64,000 nt of DNA. Origin: Iodobacter sp. BJB302. GTDB lineage: Bacteria > Pseudomonadota > Gammaproteobacteria > Burkholderiales > Chitinibacteraceae. Below the pieces are notes generated by a model, which made no database searches, was not told the origin of the DNA, and saw nothing but the letters and a program-made list of their open reading frames with translations. Shown in pieces: positions 8,563 to 16,485 of this stretch. The stretch's first letter is position 1. Each line of letters begins with the position of its first letter. The stretch spans positions 16,423 through 80,422 of the forward strand of contig NZ_PDZG01000012.1 in the NCBI RefSeq assembly GCF_002735645.1, given 5' to 3'. The position numbers and the translations under genes are program-made.

Positions 8563-9345
8563 ATGCCCAGTAACCATATAAAAAACATGCAAAAACGGCA
8601 TGAAAAAATTGTTGATCTGCTACGCCAGCATGAAAGTTGTAATGTCAGTGTTTTGGCTCAGGAATTAGGCGTTTCTACCGTTACTATCCGGCATGATTTA
8701 GATGAATTAGAGCAAAGTGGCTGTATTCGCCGCTCTTATGGCCGCGCCACGCTTTCGCAGAATTTTTCTTTTGAATTGGAATTCAGAGAAAAAGAAAATA
8801 TCCGCTCAGAATCAAAACAATTAATTGCCCGCAGAGCGGCAGATTTAGTCGAAAACGGCGATTCAATTATTGTGGATTCAGGCTCTACCGTTGCTTTATT
8901 AGCCCGCTATATTGCAAGCAATAAAAAAATCACCTTAATGACCAATGCGCTTAATTTAGCCAGCGAATTAGTCGCCGACCCGCGCTTTACCGTGATGATG
9001 ACGGGCGGCACTTTACGCGCTGATTCTTATTCCCTGTGCGGGCCAGAGGCGGAGCAGGCAGTTCGGTTACATCATTTTAATAAACTATTTATTGGCGCAG
9101 ATGGCATCGATTTATTGGCTGGCGTGAGCACCACCAATGCGCAGGATGCGCAGCTTAATCGCGCCATGCTGGCTGCTTGCGATCAGATTATTTTATTGTC
9201 TGATTCCAGTAAATTTGGCAAACGCAGTTTCTGTGTGATTTGCAAAATGCCGCAGGTCGATATTCTGGTCACAGACAGCGGGATTAGCGATGAATACCGG
9301 CAGGCATTAACGCAAATGGGCGTAACCGTGATTGTGGCGGAATAA
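8563..9345 (+). CDS. agaR: DeoR-family transcriptional regulator of the aga locus (AgaR-like)
   Basis: 260 residues. An N-terminal helix-turn-helix (about residues 10-65; RHEKIVDLL, VSVLAQELGVSTVTIRHDLDELEQSG) is followed by a DeoR sugar-phosphate sensor domain with the hallmark segments DSGSTVALLARYI, TNALNLASEL, MMTGGTLR, FIGADGI and LLSDSSKFGKRSF. Position at the head of the aga genes makes AgaR the likely identity: a repressor relieved by GalNAc-6-phosphate or GalN-6-phosphate. GAGG precedes the ATG. The sites at 8213 and 8427 are candidate targets, implying autoregulation. agaZ starts 24 bases after the stop, so both are probably co-transcribed. Confidence 0.88.
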   Translation: MPSNHIKNMQKRHEKIVDLLRQHESCNVSVLAQELGVSTVTIRHDLDELEQSGCIRRSYGRATLSQNFSFELEFREKENIRSESKQLIARRAADLVENGDSIIVDSGSTVALLARYIASNKKITLMTNALNLASELVADPRFTVMMTGGTLRADSYSLCGPEAEQAVRLHHFNKLFIGADGIDLLAGVSTTNAQDAQLNRAMLAACDQIILLSDSSKFGKRSFCVICKMPQVDILVTDSGISDEYRQALTQMGVTVIVAE

Positions 9346-9369
9346 AGTTTTTTAAAGGAGTAAGCCTTT

Positions 9370-10653
9370 ATGTCTTATTTAATAGAAATGATTGCGCAGC
9401 ATAAAGCAGGGCAGGCGAATGGCATTTATTCAATTTGCTCTGCCCATCCGCTGGTTTTAGAAGCGGCATTGCAGCAGGGCCTGCAAGACGATAGTTATAT
9501 TTTAATTGAAGCCACTTCTAACCAGGTGAATCAGTTTGGTGGCTATACCGGTATGAAGCCGGCCGATTTTAAAGACTATGTATTTGCAATTGCCGATAAA
9601 GTGGGATTTGCAAAGGCACGCATTATTTTAGGCGGTGATCATTTAGGGCCAAATGCATGGCAAAAAGAGCCAGCCGCTCAGGCCATGGCCAAGGCTGCCG
9701 AAATGGTCAGCGCCTATGTATTGGCAGGCTTTCGCAAAATTCATTTGGATTGCTCGATGTCATGCGCCGGGGACCCGGTGCCGCTGAGCGATGCCACAGT
9801 GGCCAAACGCGCCGCTGTTTTGTGTCAGGTGGCCGAAGGCGCCTGGCAAACAGCCGGGGGGGAAGCGCCCGTGTATGTGATCGGTACCGAAGTGCCGGTG
9901 CCGGGCGGCGCGCAAGAATCGCTGGATGCTGTGGAAGTCACCTCGCCGGAGGCTGCAGCGCAAACGCTGGCCGTGCATCAGCAGGTCTTTGCCGAAGCAG
10001 GCTGCGCGGCGGCCTGGCCACGGGTGATTGCCATGGTGGTGCAGCCGGGGGTTGAGTTTGATCATCATAAGGTGGTGCGTTATCAGCGTGATAAGGCCAC
10101 CGCGTTGAGTAGCTTTATTGCCAAAGAAGCGCTGGTATTTGAGGCGCACTCTACCGATTACCAAACCGGGGCCTCGCTTAGGGAGCTGGTGCAGGATCAC
10201 TTTGCCATTTTAAAAGTAGGCCCGGGCTTAACGTTTGCCCTGCGTGAGGCGATGTATGCGCTGGATGCGATTGAGCGCGAAGCCATCGGTGAATTTGCTG
10301 CCTCGCATTTAAAAGACACGCTCACTCAAGTGATGAAAGAAGAGCCGGATTACTGGCTGGCTTATTACGATCAGGCCGGGCATCAGCAGTACCTGGATCG
10401 CAATTACAGCTTGTCTGACCGGATTCGCTACTACTGGCCGCATCCTGAAGTGAGCGCGGCAGCGGCAAAACTCTTTGATAATTTACGCCGCCAGCCGCCG
10501 CTGCCTACCTTAATCAGCCAATACCTGCCTGAGCAGGCCAAAAAAATCAGCGCGGGTTTATTGCCTGCCGAGCCTGAAGCATGGGTGGTCGATAAGATCA
10601 TGGAAGTTACCCAGCTCTATGCCCGTGCTTGCGGGATGGAGGCACAATCATGA
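9370..10653 (+). CDS. agaZ: Tagatose-1,6-bisphosphate aldolase accessory subunit AgaZ/KbaZ (GatZ family)
   Basis: 427 residues of the GatZ/KbaZ family (PF08013): GIYSICSAHPLVLEAAL, EATSNQVNQFGGYTGM, LGGDHLGPNAWQ, KIHLDCSMSCAGDP and VFEAHSTDYQT are characteristic. In E. coli the Z subunit is needed for full activity and stability of the class II aldolase AgaY/KbaY or GatY, which carries the catalytic zinc. No AgaY homologue is present in this locus. AAAGGAG (9354-9360) precedes the ATG. The stop overlaps the agaS start (ATGA), giving tight translational coupling. Confidence 0.9.
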   Translation: MSYLIEMIAQHKAGQANGIYSICSAHPLVLEAALQQGLQDDSYILIEATSNQVNQFGGYTGMKPADFKDYVFAIADKVGFAKARIILGGDHLGPNAWQKEPAAQAMAKAAEMVSAYVLAGFRKIHLDCSMSCAGDPVPLSDATVAKRAAVLCQVAEGAWQTAGGEAPVYVIGTEVPVPGGAQESLDAVEVTSPEAAAQTLAVHQQVFAEAGCAAAWPRVIAMVVQPGVEFDHHKVVRYQRDKATALSSFIAKEALVFEAHSTDYQTGASLRELVQDHFAILKVGPGLTFALREAMYALDAIEREAIGEFAASHLKDTLTQVMKEEPDYWLAYYDQAGHQQYLDRNYSLSDRIRYYWPHPEVSAAAAKLFDNLRRQPPLPTLISQYLPEQAKKISAGLLPAEPEAWVVDKIMEVTQLYARACGMEAQS

Positions 10654-11810
10654 ACTACCTCAACTATGAGCAAAGCGTGCTCGCCGACCGTGGTGCTGTG
10701 CATACCGCCCGTGAAATCAGCCAGCAGCCCAGGCTTTGGCGCGAGCTGATGGCAGGGCTGATCCAGGACAAATTAGCGTGGAAGGCATGGATGCTGGATG
10801 TGCTGTCCACGCCTAATTTACGGATTATCCTTTGCGGCGCGGGCACGTCGGCCTTTGCGGGGCGCACTTTAGAGCCATGGCTGCGGGCTTCTTTTGGCCT
10901 TGCCGCCGAGGCGATTTCGACTACCGATATTGTCAGCCAGCCGCTTGCTTATCTGGACCCATCGCGCCCCACCCTGATGGTGTCTTTTGCCCGCTCAGGC
11001 AATAGCCCGGAAAGCGTGGCTGCGGTCAATCTGGCTAATCAGCTGTTGCCTTACTGCCGTCATTTAGTGCTGACGTGTAATCCTGAAGGCGAGCTGGCGA
11101 AATACAGCCAGGACAATTCCCATGCCTATTGTGTGCTGATGCCTGCAGGTTCAGACGATCAAAGCTTTGCCATGACCTCTAGCTTCAGCTGCATGTTTGT
11201 GGCTGCGGCCATGATGCTGACGCCGGGCATTTTATTAAGCCGTGCCAAAGAGCAAATCGAAACCGTGGCGGCCTTTTGCGAATCGCAGCTGGAGGGCTGG
11301 GCCTCACAAGCCAAAGCGCTGGCAGGCAAGGGCTTTAAACGTGTGATTTATCTGGGCAGTGGCGAAATGGCAGGGCTGGCAGAAGAAGCCGCTTTAAAAA
11401 TGCTGGAGCTGAGCGCAGGGCAAATAGCCACACGTTTTGATTCCACCCTGGGGGTGCGTCACGGCCCCAAATTTATGATCGACAGCCAAAGCTGCGTGGT
11501 GATGTTTATGGCTGCGGCGGATTCTTATACCCGCCGCTACGACGATGATTTTCAGGCAGAAGTAATCGCTAATGGCATTGCTCAGCAGGTCGTCGCCTTA
11601 GGCCCAAAAAGCGCCGCCAGCCTGCCCCTGACTGAAGTCACCATTCCATGCCTGGATGATCTGTATTTATCACTGCCTTATCTGCTGTTTGCCCAGCTCT
11701 TTGCTTTTGAATGTTCTTTAGCACTGGGCCTGGCACCCGATAACCCCTGCCCAAGCGGCGAAGTAAACCGTGTGGTGCAAGGCGTAAAAATTTATCCCTA
11801 TCCGGCTTAA
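10650..11810 (+). CDS. agaS: AgaS, galactosamine-6-phosphate deaminase/isomerase (SIS-domain protein)
   Basis: 386 residues with two SIS domains, as in AgaS, which converts galactosamine-6-phosphate to tagatose-6-phosphate plus ammonia. Typical segments are RIILCGAGTSAFAGRTL, MVSFARSGNSPESVAA and AMTSSF in the first SIS domain and RVIYLGSGEMAGLAEEAALK with DSTLGVRHGPKF in the second. ATG 10650 is right: GGAGG (10638-10642) lies seven bases upstream and the codon overlaps the agaZ stop. An earlier in-frame start at 10629 falls inside agaZ without support. After the stop the locus is interrupted by about 400 bp of repeats before the PTS genes. Confidence 0.92.
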   Translation: MNYLNYEQSVLADRGAVHTAREISQQPRLWRELMAGLIQDKLAWKAWMLDVLSTPNLRIILCGAGTSAFAGRTLEPWLRASFGLAAEAISTTDIVSQPLAYLDPSRPTLMVSFARSGNSPESVAAVNLANQLLPYCRHLVLTCNPEGELAKYSQDNSHAYCVLMPAGSDDQSFAMTSSFSCMFVAAAMMLTPGILLSRAKEQIETVAAFCESQLEGWASQAKALAGKGFKRVIYLGSGEMAGLAEEAALKMLELSAGQIATRFDSTLGVRHGPKFMIDSQSCVVMFMAAADSYTRRYDDDFQAEVIANGIAQQVVALGPKSAASLPLTEVTIPCLDDLYLSLPYLLFAQLFAFECSLALGLAPDNPCPSGEVNRVVQGVKIYPYPA

Positions 11811-11831
11811 CTCACTGATGGTATGCCGCGA

Positions 11832-11888
11832 AAACCTAAATCTTGAGCCACAGAGGACACGGAGTTTCACGGAGGAAACCAAGGTTTA
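11832..11888 (+). repeat. CCACAGAG-type palindromic repeat, copy 1 (short form)
   Basis: A 57-bp piece with GAGCCACAGAGGACACGGAG and ACGGAGG, flanked by AAACCT (left) and AAGGTTT (right) as short inverted ends. It resembles the elements at 41671 and 43401. It lies 21 bp after agaS. Confidence 0.75.
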
Positions 11889-11940
11889 AATTATGTTTTT
11901 TTTGAGTTTTTGAATGTTTTTAAGCCTGGTGGTCTCTCGT

Positions 11941-12183
11941 TTATCTCCACGTGGCATGGGGCTTAAATCTCCCCTTGAAGCCGCGATCCGAGGAATAAGC
12001 GGGGCGGGGTAGTCGTCAATTCGTGTTTGAGCGAAGCGAGTTGAATTGACGCCGCCTCGATTATCCGCAGTGAGGGGCCTTCGTGCTGGTCGGGGTTGCC
12101 TTCTTTACTCACTTTCTTGGCGAAGCAGAAATCAAAGACTTCGCGGGGATGCCGCACCTAAATCAATGTGCCGAAGGCACTTA
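11941..12183 (+). repeat. Dispersed structured repeat, copy B (diverged, shorter)
   Basis: This copy shares CTCCCCTTGAA, CGAGGAATAAGCGGGGCGGGG, GTTTGAGCGAAGCGAG, CTCGATTATCCGCAGTG, GGGGCCTTCGTG and the terminal GTGCCGAAGGCAC block with the other copies. Its central stem has a different sequence: GTCAATTC/GAATTGAC flanks the conserved GAGCGAAGCGAG loop where the other copies have TCGGC/GCCGA. It sits between agaS and agaV in the orientation of both; region 11811-12210 otherwise holds only copy 1 of the second repeat. Confidence 0.85.
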
Positions 12184-12210
12184 AATAATTAAAAAGACAA
12201 GGAGCACGTT

Positions 12211-12690
12211 ATGGCTGGGCCAAATATTTTACTTACCCGTATTGATAACCGGCTTGTGCATGGTCAGGTGGGTGTGACCTGGACAGGCAGCCTTGGGGCG
12301 AATCTGGTGCTGGTGGCCAATGACGCCGCTGCTGCCGATCCGGTACAGCAAAACTTAATGGATATGGTGGTGAGCGAGGGCGTGCAAACGCGCTATTTCA
12401 CCCTGCAAAAAACCATTGATGTGATTCATAAAGCGGCGGCGCATCAAAAGATTTTGCTGGTGTGCAAAACCCCGCAGGATGTGCTGACGCTGGTGAAAGG
12501 CGGCGTGCCCATTCATGAAGTGAATGTGGGCAATATGCATTTTGCCGAAGGGAAGCGCCAAATTCATAAAACAGTGTCGGTGGACGATGCCGATGTGCAA
12601 GCTTTTCGCGAGCTGGCTGCCCTGAAGGTGGTTTGCGAAATACGCCGGGTGCCTGATGAATCGGGCGATCTTGTTTCTAAACTGCTGTAA
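12211..12690 (+). CDS. agaV: PTS system GalNAc/GalN-specific EIIB component
   Basis: 159 residues of the mannose/sorbose PTS IIB family (PF03830). The start ILLTRIDNRLVHGQVGVTW contains the phospho-accepting His17 in the canonical RLVHGQV motif; VVANDAAAAD and EVNVGNMH are also typical. It transfers phosphate from the IIA protein to the incoming amino sugar at the IIC/IID channel. GGAG precedes the ATG closely. It heads a run of five tightly packed genes. Specificity for GalNAc/GalN is inferred from agaR, agaS, agaZ and agaA around it; a mannose-family sugar is the alternative. Confidence 0.9.
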   Translation: MAGPNILLTRIDNRLVHGQVGVTWTGSLGANLVLVANDAAAADPVQQNLMDMVVSEGVQTRYFTLQKTIDVIHKAAAHQKILLVCKTPQDVLTLVKGGVPIHEVNVGNMHFAEGKRQIHKTVSVDDADVQAFRELAALKVVCEIRRVPDESGDLVSKLL

Positions 12691-12701
12691 GGATTGAAAT
12701 C

Positions 12702-13469
12702 ATGCTATTTGAAGCCTTATTGATTGCGCTGTTGGCGGGTGTGGCGGGGGTCGATTTATTTGACGGCCTGACGCATATGCACCGGCCCGTGGTGATTGGC
12801 CCTTTGGTTGGGCTGATTTTAGGTGATGTGCAAACCGGCTTGCTGGTGGGCGGTACTTTAGAGCTGGTTTGGATGGGCATGGTGCCGCTGGCCGGGGCGC
12901 AGCCGCCCAATGTGGTGATTGGCGGGATTATCGGCACGGCTTTTGCCATTTTGACCAAGGCCGAGCCCACGGTAGCGATTGGTGTGGCAGTGCCGTTTTC
13001 AATTGCGGTGCAAGGTTGTATTACCGTGCTCTTCACTACGTTTTCGCCGATGATGCACAAATGCGATGAGATGGTGAAGCGGGGCAACTGGCGCGGCATC
13101 GAGTGGGTTAATTATCTTGGCATGATCACGCTCTTTGTCTTTTACTTTGTGGTGGCTTTTTTGCCGATTTATTTTGGGGCAGAAGCGGCGGGTGCCGTGG
13201 TGCAAAAAGCACCGAAATGGGTGTTGGATGGCCTGAGCGTAGCGGGTGGCATGATGCCGGCGATTGGTTTTGCGCTGCTGATGAAAATCATGCTGAAAAC
13301 CAATTACATCGCTTATTTCATTATGGGTTTTGTGGCGGTGACGTATCTGAAGCTGCCCATTCTGGCGGTGGCACTGGGCGCTTTAGCGATTGCAATGGCC
13401 GATTACTTTAATCAAAACCGCGCACAGCCTCAGGCTGCCCGCAATGTGGAGGTGGAAGATGGGATTTAA
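12702..13469 (+). CDS. agaW: PTS system GalNAc/GalN-specific EIIC component (membrane)
   Basis: 255 residues, almost all hydrophobic, of the mannose-family IIC type (PF03609). Segments such as GLTHMHRPVVIGPLVGLILGD, GGTLELVWMGMVPLAGAQPPN and GGIIGTAFAI are family hallmarks; GATPPN-like AQPPN lies in the sugar pathway. It forms the translocation channel with IID. The start lies 11 bases after agaV, and the stop overlaps the IID start by 11 bases. Confidence 0.9.
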   Translation: MLFEALLIALLAGVAGVDLFDGLTHMHRPVVIGPLVGLILGDVQTGLLVGGTLELVWMGMVPLAGAQPPNVVIGGIIGTAFAILTKAEPTVAIGVAVPFSIAVQGCITVLFTTFSPMMHKCDEMVKRGNWRGIEWVNYLGMITLFVFYFVVAFLPIYFGAEAAGAVVQKAPKWVLDGLSVAGGMMPAIGFALLMKIMLKTNYIAYFIMGFVAVTYLKLPILAVALGALAIAMADYFNQNRAQPQAARNVEVEDGI

Positions 13470-14352
13470 TGATACTGAAGCCGCAAATGCGGCCAAAGCC
13501 GAGCTGCGTATGCAGCAGGCCCTCGCCACCAGCCATGTTGAGCGCGATGATTATATCGATACCACGCCCGCTGAGCCGCTTACTAAAAAAGACATTAATC
13601 GCATGGCCTGGCGCTCTTTAGCCCTGCAAGCCTCATTTAATTACGAGCGGATGCAGGCGGGGGGCTGGTTGTATACGATTTTGCCGGCACTGCGCAAAAT
13701 CCATAAAAACCCGGAAGACTTAAAAAATTCCGCGCAGATGCATATGGAATTTATTAACGTCCACCCCTTTGATGTGACTTTTCTATCCGGCCTTGTGCTG
13801 GCAATGGAGCAGAGCAAGGAAAAAATCTCCACCATACGTGCTGTAAAAGTGGCGCTGATGGGGCCTTTGGGCGGGATTGGCGACGCGATGTTCTGGCTGA
13901 CCTGGCTGCCAATTTGTGCGGGGATTGGTGCTGCGCTGGCGCTGGAAGGCAGCTTGTTCGGGCCGGTCGTGTTTCTGCTGCTCTTTAACGCATTGCACTT
14001 TGGCCTGCGCTTTGGTCTGGCGCATTATGGCTACAGGGCGGGGCTGGGGGCGATCAGTGCTTTAAAAGCCAATACCAGAAAAATATCGCATGCCGCATCG
14101 ATTGTGGGGATGACGGTGATTGGTGCGCTGGTGGCGTCTTATGTCAGGCTGTCTACGCCGCTGGAAATTCATGCGGGTAAAGCCAAAATTGCGCTGCAGG
14201 CCGATGTGCTCGATAAGCTGATGCCTAATCTCTTGCCGCTGGCATTCACCTTTTTGATGTTTGCCCTGATGAAAAAAGGCTATTCACCCGTGAAGCTGAT
14301 CGGTGTAACGGTGTTGTTTGGTCTGGCTGGAAAATTATTAGGTTTCTTGTAA
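13459..14352 (+). CDS. agaE: PTS system GalNAc/GalN-specific EIID component (membrane)
   Basis: 297 residues of the mannose-family IID type (PF03613): ASFNYERMQAGGWLYTILPAL, HPFDVTFLSGLVLAMEQ and GPLGGIGDAMFWLTWLPICAGI are diagnostic, followed by several membrane helices in the C-terminal half. ATG 13459 has GGAGG (13448-13452) six bases upstream; starting at the upstream ATG 13390 would overlap IIC by 80 bases. It forms the sugar channel with AgaW. Confidence 0.9.
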   Translation: MGFNDTEAANAAKAELRMQQALATSHVERDDYIDTTPAEPLTKKDINRMAWRSLALQASFNYERMQAGGWLYTILPALRKIHKNPEDLKNSAQMHMEFINVHPFDVTFLSGLVLAMEQSKEKISTIRAVKVALMGPLGGIGDAMFWLTWLPICAGIGAALALEGSLFGPVVFLLLFNALHFGLRFGLAHYGYRAGLGAISALKANTRKISHAASIVGMTVIGALVASYVRLSTPLEIHAGKAKIALQADVLDKLMPNLLPLAFTFLMFALMKKGYSPVKLIGVTVLFGLAGKLLGFL

Positions 14353-14406
14353 TCACACGCTGCAGCGCGTGTTTTGGCAGGCGCTGTAGCTTTAAAGGAT
14401 TAGAAA

Positions 14407-14838
14407 ATGATTGCCTTAATTCTGACAGGTCATGGCCGCATTGCCAGCGGTACTTATGAAGCGATTGTGCAGGTGTTTGGTGAGCAGGCGCAGCTGATTG
14501 CGGTGGACTTCCCTGAAGGCAACAGCACGGCGGTGCTCGATGCTTCTTTAAGGCAGGCGCTTGCCGCCGTGGATCAGGGCGCGGGTGTGGTGTTTGTCTG
14601 CGATTTATTGGGCGGCTCGCCCTTCAGGACGGCGGCGACCATTGCCCAGGAGCGCAGCGATATTGAAGTGGTGGCCGGGCTGAATTTGCAAATGTTTGCC
14701 GAGATGCTGTTTGAGCGCGATGTGATCAGCGATTTGGCCGAGTTTCGCCAGCGGCTGGTCGCAGCAGGCAAAAGCGGGGTGGTCAGTCTTGCTGAGCGAC
14801 TTGCCCGCAAACGGGCGGAGCCTGCCGATGCCTTGTAA
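14407..14838 (+). CDS. agaF: PTS system GalNAc/GalN-specific EIIA component
   Basis: 143 residues of the mannose-family IIA type (PF03610). His9 in ILTGHGRIASG is the phosphorylation site, and VVFVCDLLGGSPFRTAATI is the other conserved block. The protein receives phosphate from HPr and passes it to AgaV. A good AAAGGAT ribosome site precedes it. The last 11 bases overlap agaA. A separate IIA gene, as here, is usual for aga-type systems. Confidence 0.92.
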   Translation: MIALILTGHGRIASGTYEAIVQVFGEQAQLIAVDFPEGNSTAVLDASLRQALAAVDQGAGVVFVCDLLGGSPFRTAATIAQERSDIEVVAGLNLQMFAEMLFERDVISDLAEFRQRLVAAGKSGVVSLAERLARKRAEPADAL

Positions 14839-16051
14839 ACCGCTGCGCCTGCGCGCTGCACGGGTGCTGGCGGAGCAGGGCTGGCTTGATCATGCGGTGG
14901 TGGAGATCGACGCCGCAGGTTTGATCACCGCCATCGTGCCTCAGGGCGAATTTGATCTTGATCTGGGGCCAGTCTGGCTGATGCCCGCCCTGATCGACAG
15001 CCATGTTCATGGCGCGGCAGGTTTCGACACCATGGATGCCAGCAGCGAGGCGCTGGATCAGATCTCAATGCACTTTGCCCGCTTTGGCGTAGGGGCTTTT
15101 TTAGCCACCACCGTAACCGCACCCCTGCCTGCGATTGAAGCAGCGCTGCGCGAGGTAAAAGCCAGCCGCGAGCGGGGCTTGCCGGGGGCCGAGCTGATCG
15201 GCAGCTATCTGGAAGGCCCGTATTTCACCGCTAAATGCTGCGGCGCACATCCAATTCAGTGGATGCGCCCTTTAGATATCGCCGAGCTGCAGCACTGGCT
15301 GGATATTGCCGGTGATTCATTGCATACCTTAGCGCTTGCGCCTGAATTGGCGGGTTCGGATGAGGCCATCGCCTGGCTGCGCCGTAAGGGCATCCGCGTG
15401 CTGATCGGCCATAGCGATGCGAGCTACGATCAAACGCGGCAAGCCTTGCATGCGGGCGCTCAGGGGATTGTGCATTGCTATAACGGCATGCGCGGCCTGC
15501 ATCACCGCGATCCGGGCGTGGTGGGGGCGGGGCTGACCTCGGTATGTGATATCGAAATGATCGCCGACGGCCACCATGTTCATCCTGCCGCCGTGCAAAT
15601 TGCTTTGTCTTGCTGCGGCGAAGAGCGCTTGGTGCTAATCACCGACGCCATGCGCGCAACCGGCATGGCCGATGGCTCTTACCAGCTGGGCGAGATGTCA
15701 GTGACTATGCAAAACGGCGTGGTGCGTACCGGGGCCGGTGGTTTGGCGGGCAGCACGCTGCATCTGATTGATGCGGTGCGCCACGCGAAAGAATGGCTGG
15801 GCCTGCCACTGGAGCGGGCATGGGCACTCGCCAGCCGTAATCCTGCCAGATCATTAGGCTTGAGTGATTTAGGTAGCATTGCCATAGGCAAAAAGGCGAG
15901 CTTTACGGTGATTACACCGGAGCTGGACGTGGTAGAGACTTGGGTGAAGGGGGTGAGGATTGCTTGCCAGGCAAAAGTATCTACGCAAGTTGAAATGACA
16001 AAGGAATGTACCCGAGAAAGCATATTAAATATGGACTCTTCCGCATCCTAG
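14828..16051 (+). CDS. agaA: N-acetylgalactosamine-6-phosphate deacetylase (AgaA/NagA family)
   Basis: 407 residues of the NagA/AgaA amidohydrolase family, which removes the acetyl group from GalNAc-6-P or GlcNAc-6-P. Metal and active-site segments are visible: DSHVHGAAGFDTMD, LEGPYF, IGHSDASYDQ, VHCYNGMRGLHHRDPG and LITDAMRATGMADG. I take ATG 14828, with GGAG nearby inside agaF, over the ATG at 14789. AgaA rather than NagA is inferred from context, because sequence alone does not separate the two by eye. The C-terminus carries about 25 extra polar residues (STQVEMTKE...), perhaps a recent extension into the intergenic DNA. A C8 tract and repeat copy C follow. Confidence 0.88.
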   Translation: MPCKPLRLRAARVLAEQGWLDHAVVEIDAAGLITAIVPQGEFDLDLGPVWLMPALIDSHVHGAAGFDTMDASSEALDQISMHFARFGVGAFLATTVTAPLPAIEAALREVKASRERGLPGAELIGSYLEGPYFTAKCCGAHPIQWMRPLDIAELQHWLDIAGDSLHTLALAPELAGSDEAIAWLRRKGIRVLIGHSDASYDQTRQALHAGAQGIVHCYNGMRGLHHRDPGVVGAGLTSVCDIEMIADGHHVHPAAVQIALSCCGEERLVLITDAMRATGMADGSYQLGEMSVTMQNGVVRTGAGGLAGSTLHLIDAVRHAKEWLGLPLERAWALASRNPARSLGLSDLGSIAIGKKASFTVITPELDVVETWVKGVRIACQAKVSTQVEMTKECTRESILNMDSSAS

Positions 16052-16150
16052 CCGTACCCCCCCCATGACATTGCGCTGTGGCGGGTTACTGCCGAAGTTG
16101 ATCCGTGCCTTAATGAGCATCAAGAGCGGCCTGACCCACCCTACTATGAC

Positions 16151-16475
16151 CAAATTGTTTTTTATTAGCAAACAGCGAAAAAGCACAATAACCACGCTCT
16201 CTGCATGGGGCTTTAAAGTCCCCTTGAAACACGCCGGAGCGAGGAACAAGCGGGGCGGGGTTTCGGCGAGGATGTTTGAGCGAAGCGAGTCCCGCAGCGG
16301 CCGACTCGATTGGACCGCAGCAGGGGCCTTCGTGTTTCGTGGGGTCGCCTTCTTTCGCTTCCTTTCTTGGCGAAGCAAGAAAGGAAGGCCTCGCGGTGGC
16401 TAACCGCACCTAAATCAACGTGCCGAAGGCACTATCTTTTTGACTTTGCTTAACGCTCATGGAGCGCATCCACCC
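16151..16475 (+). repeat. Dispersed structured repeat, copy C
   Basis: Nearly full-length copy very similar to copy A and to the inverted copy D. Within it TTCCTTTCTTG and CAAGAAAGGAA (16359-16388) form an 11-bp stem, GCGGT/ACCGC a second small one, and GTGCCGAAGGCAC near 16420-16432 the terminal hairpin before a T-rich stretch. It follows agaA in the same orientation and converges with srkA. It occupies most of the gene-free stretch 16052-16485. Confidence 0.9.
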
Positions 16476-16485
16476 CACAAGATTT

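Noticed and set aside
14789..14827. Longer N-terminus for the deacetylase
   Set aside because: Would overlap agaF by 50 bases; ATG 14828 has a GGAG ribosome site and matches family start position.
16065..16403. 112-codon ORF (and two overlapping minus-strand ORFs) in repeat copy C
   Set aside because: Repeat-derived; no ribosome site and no protein family features.
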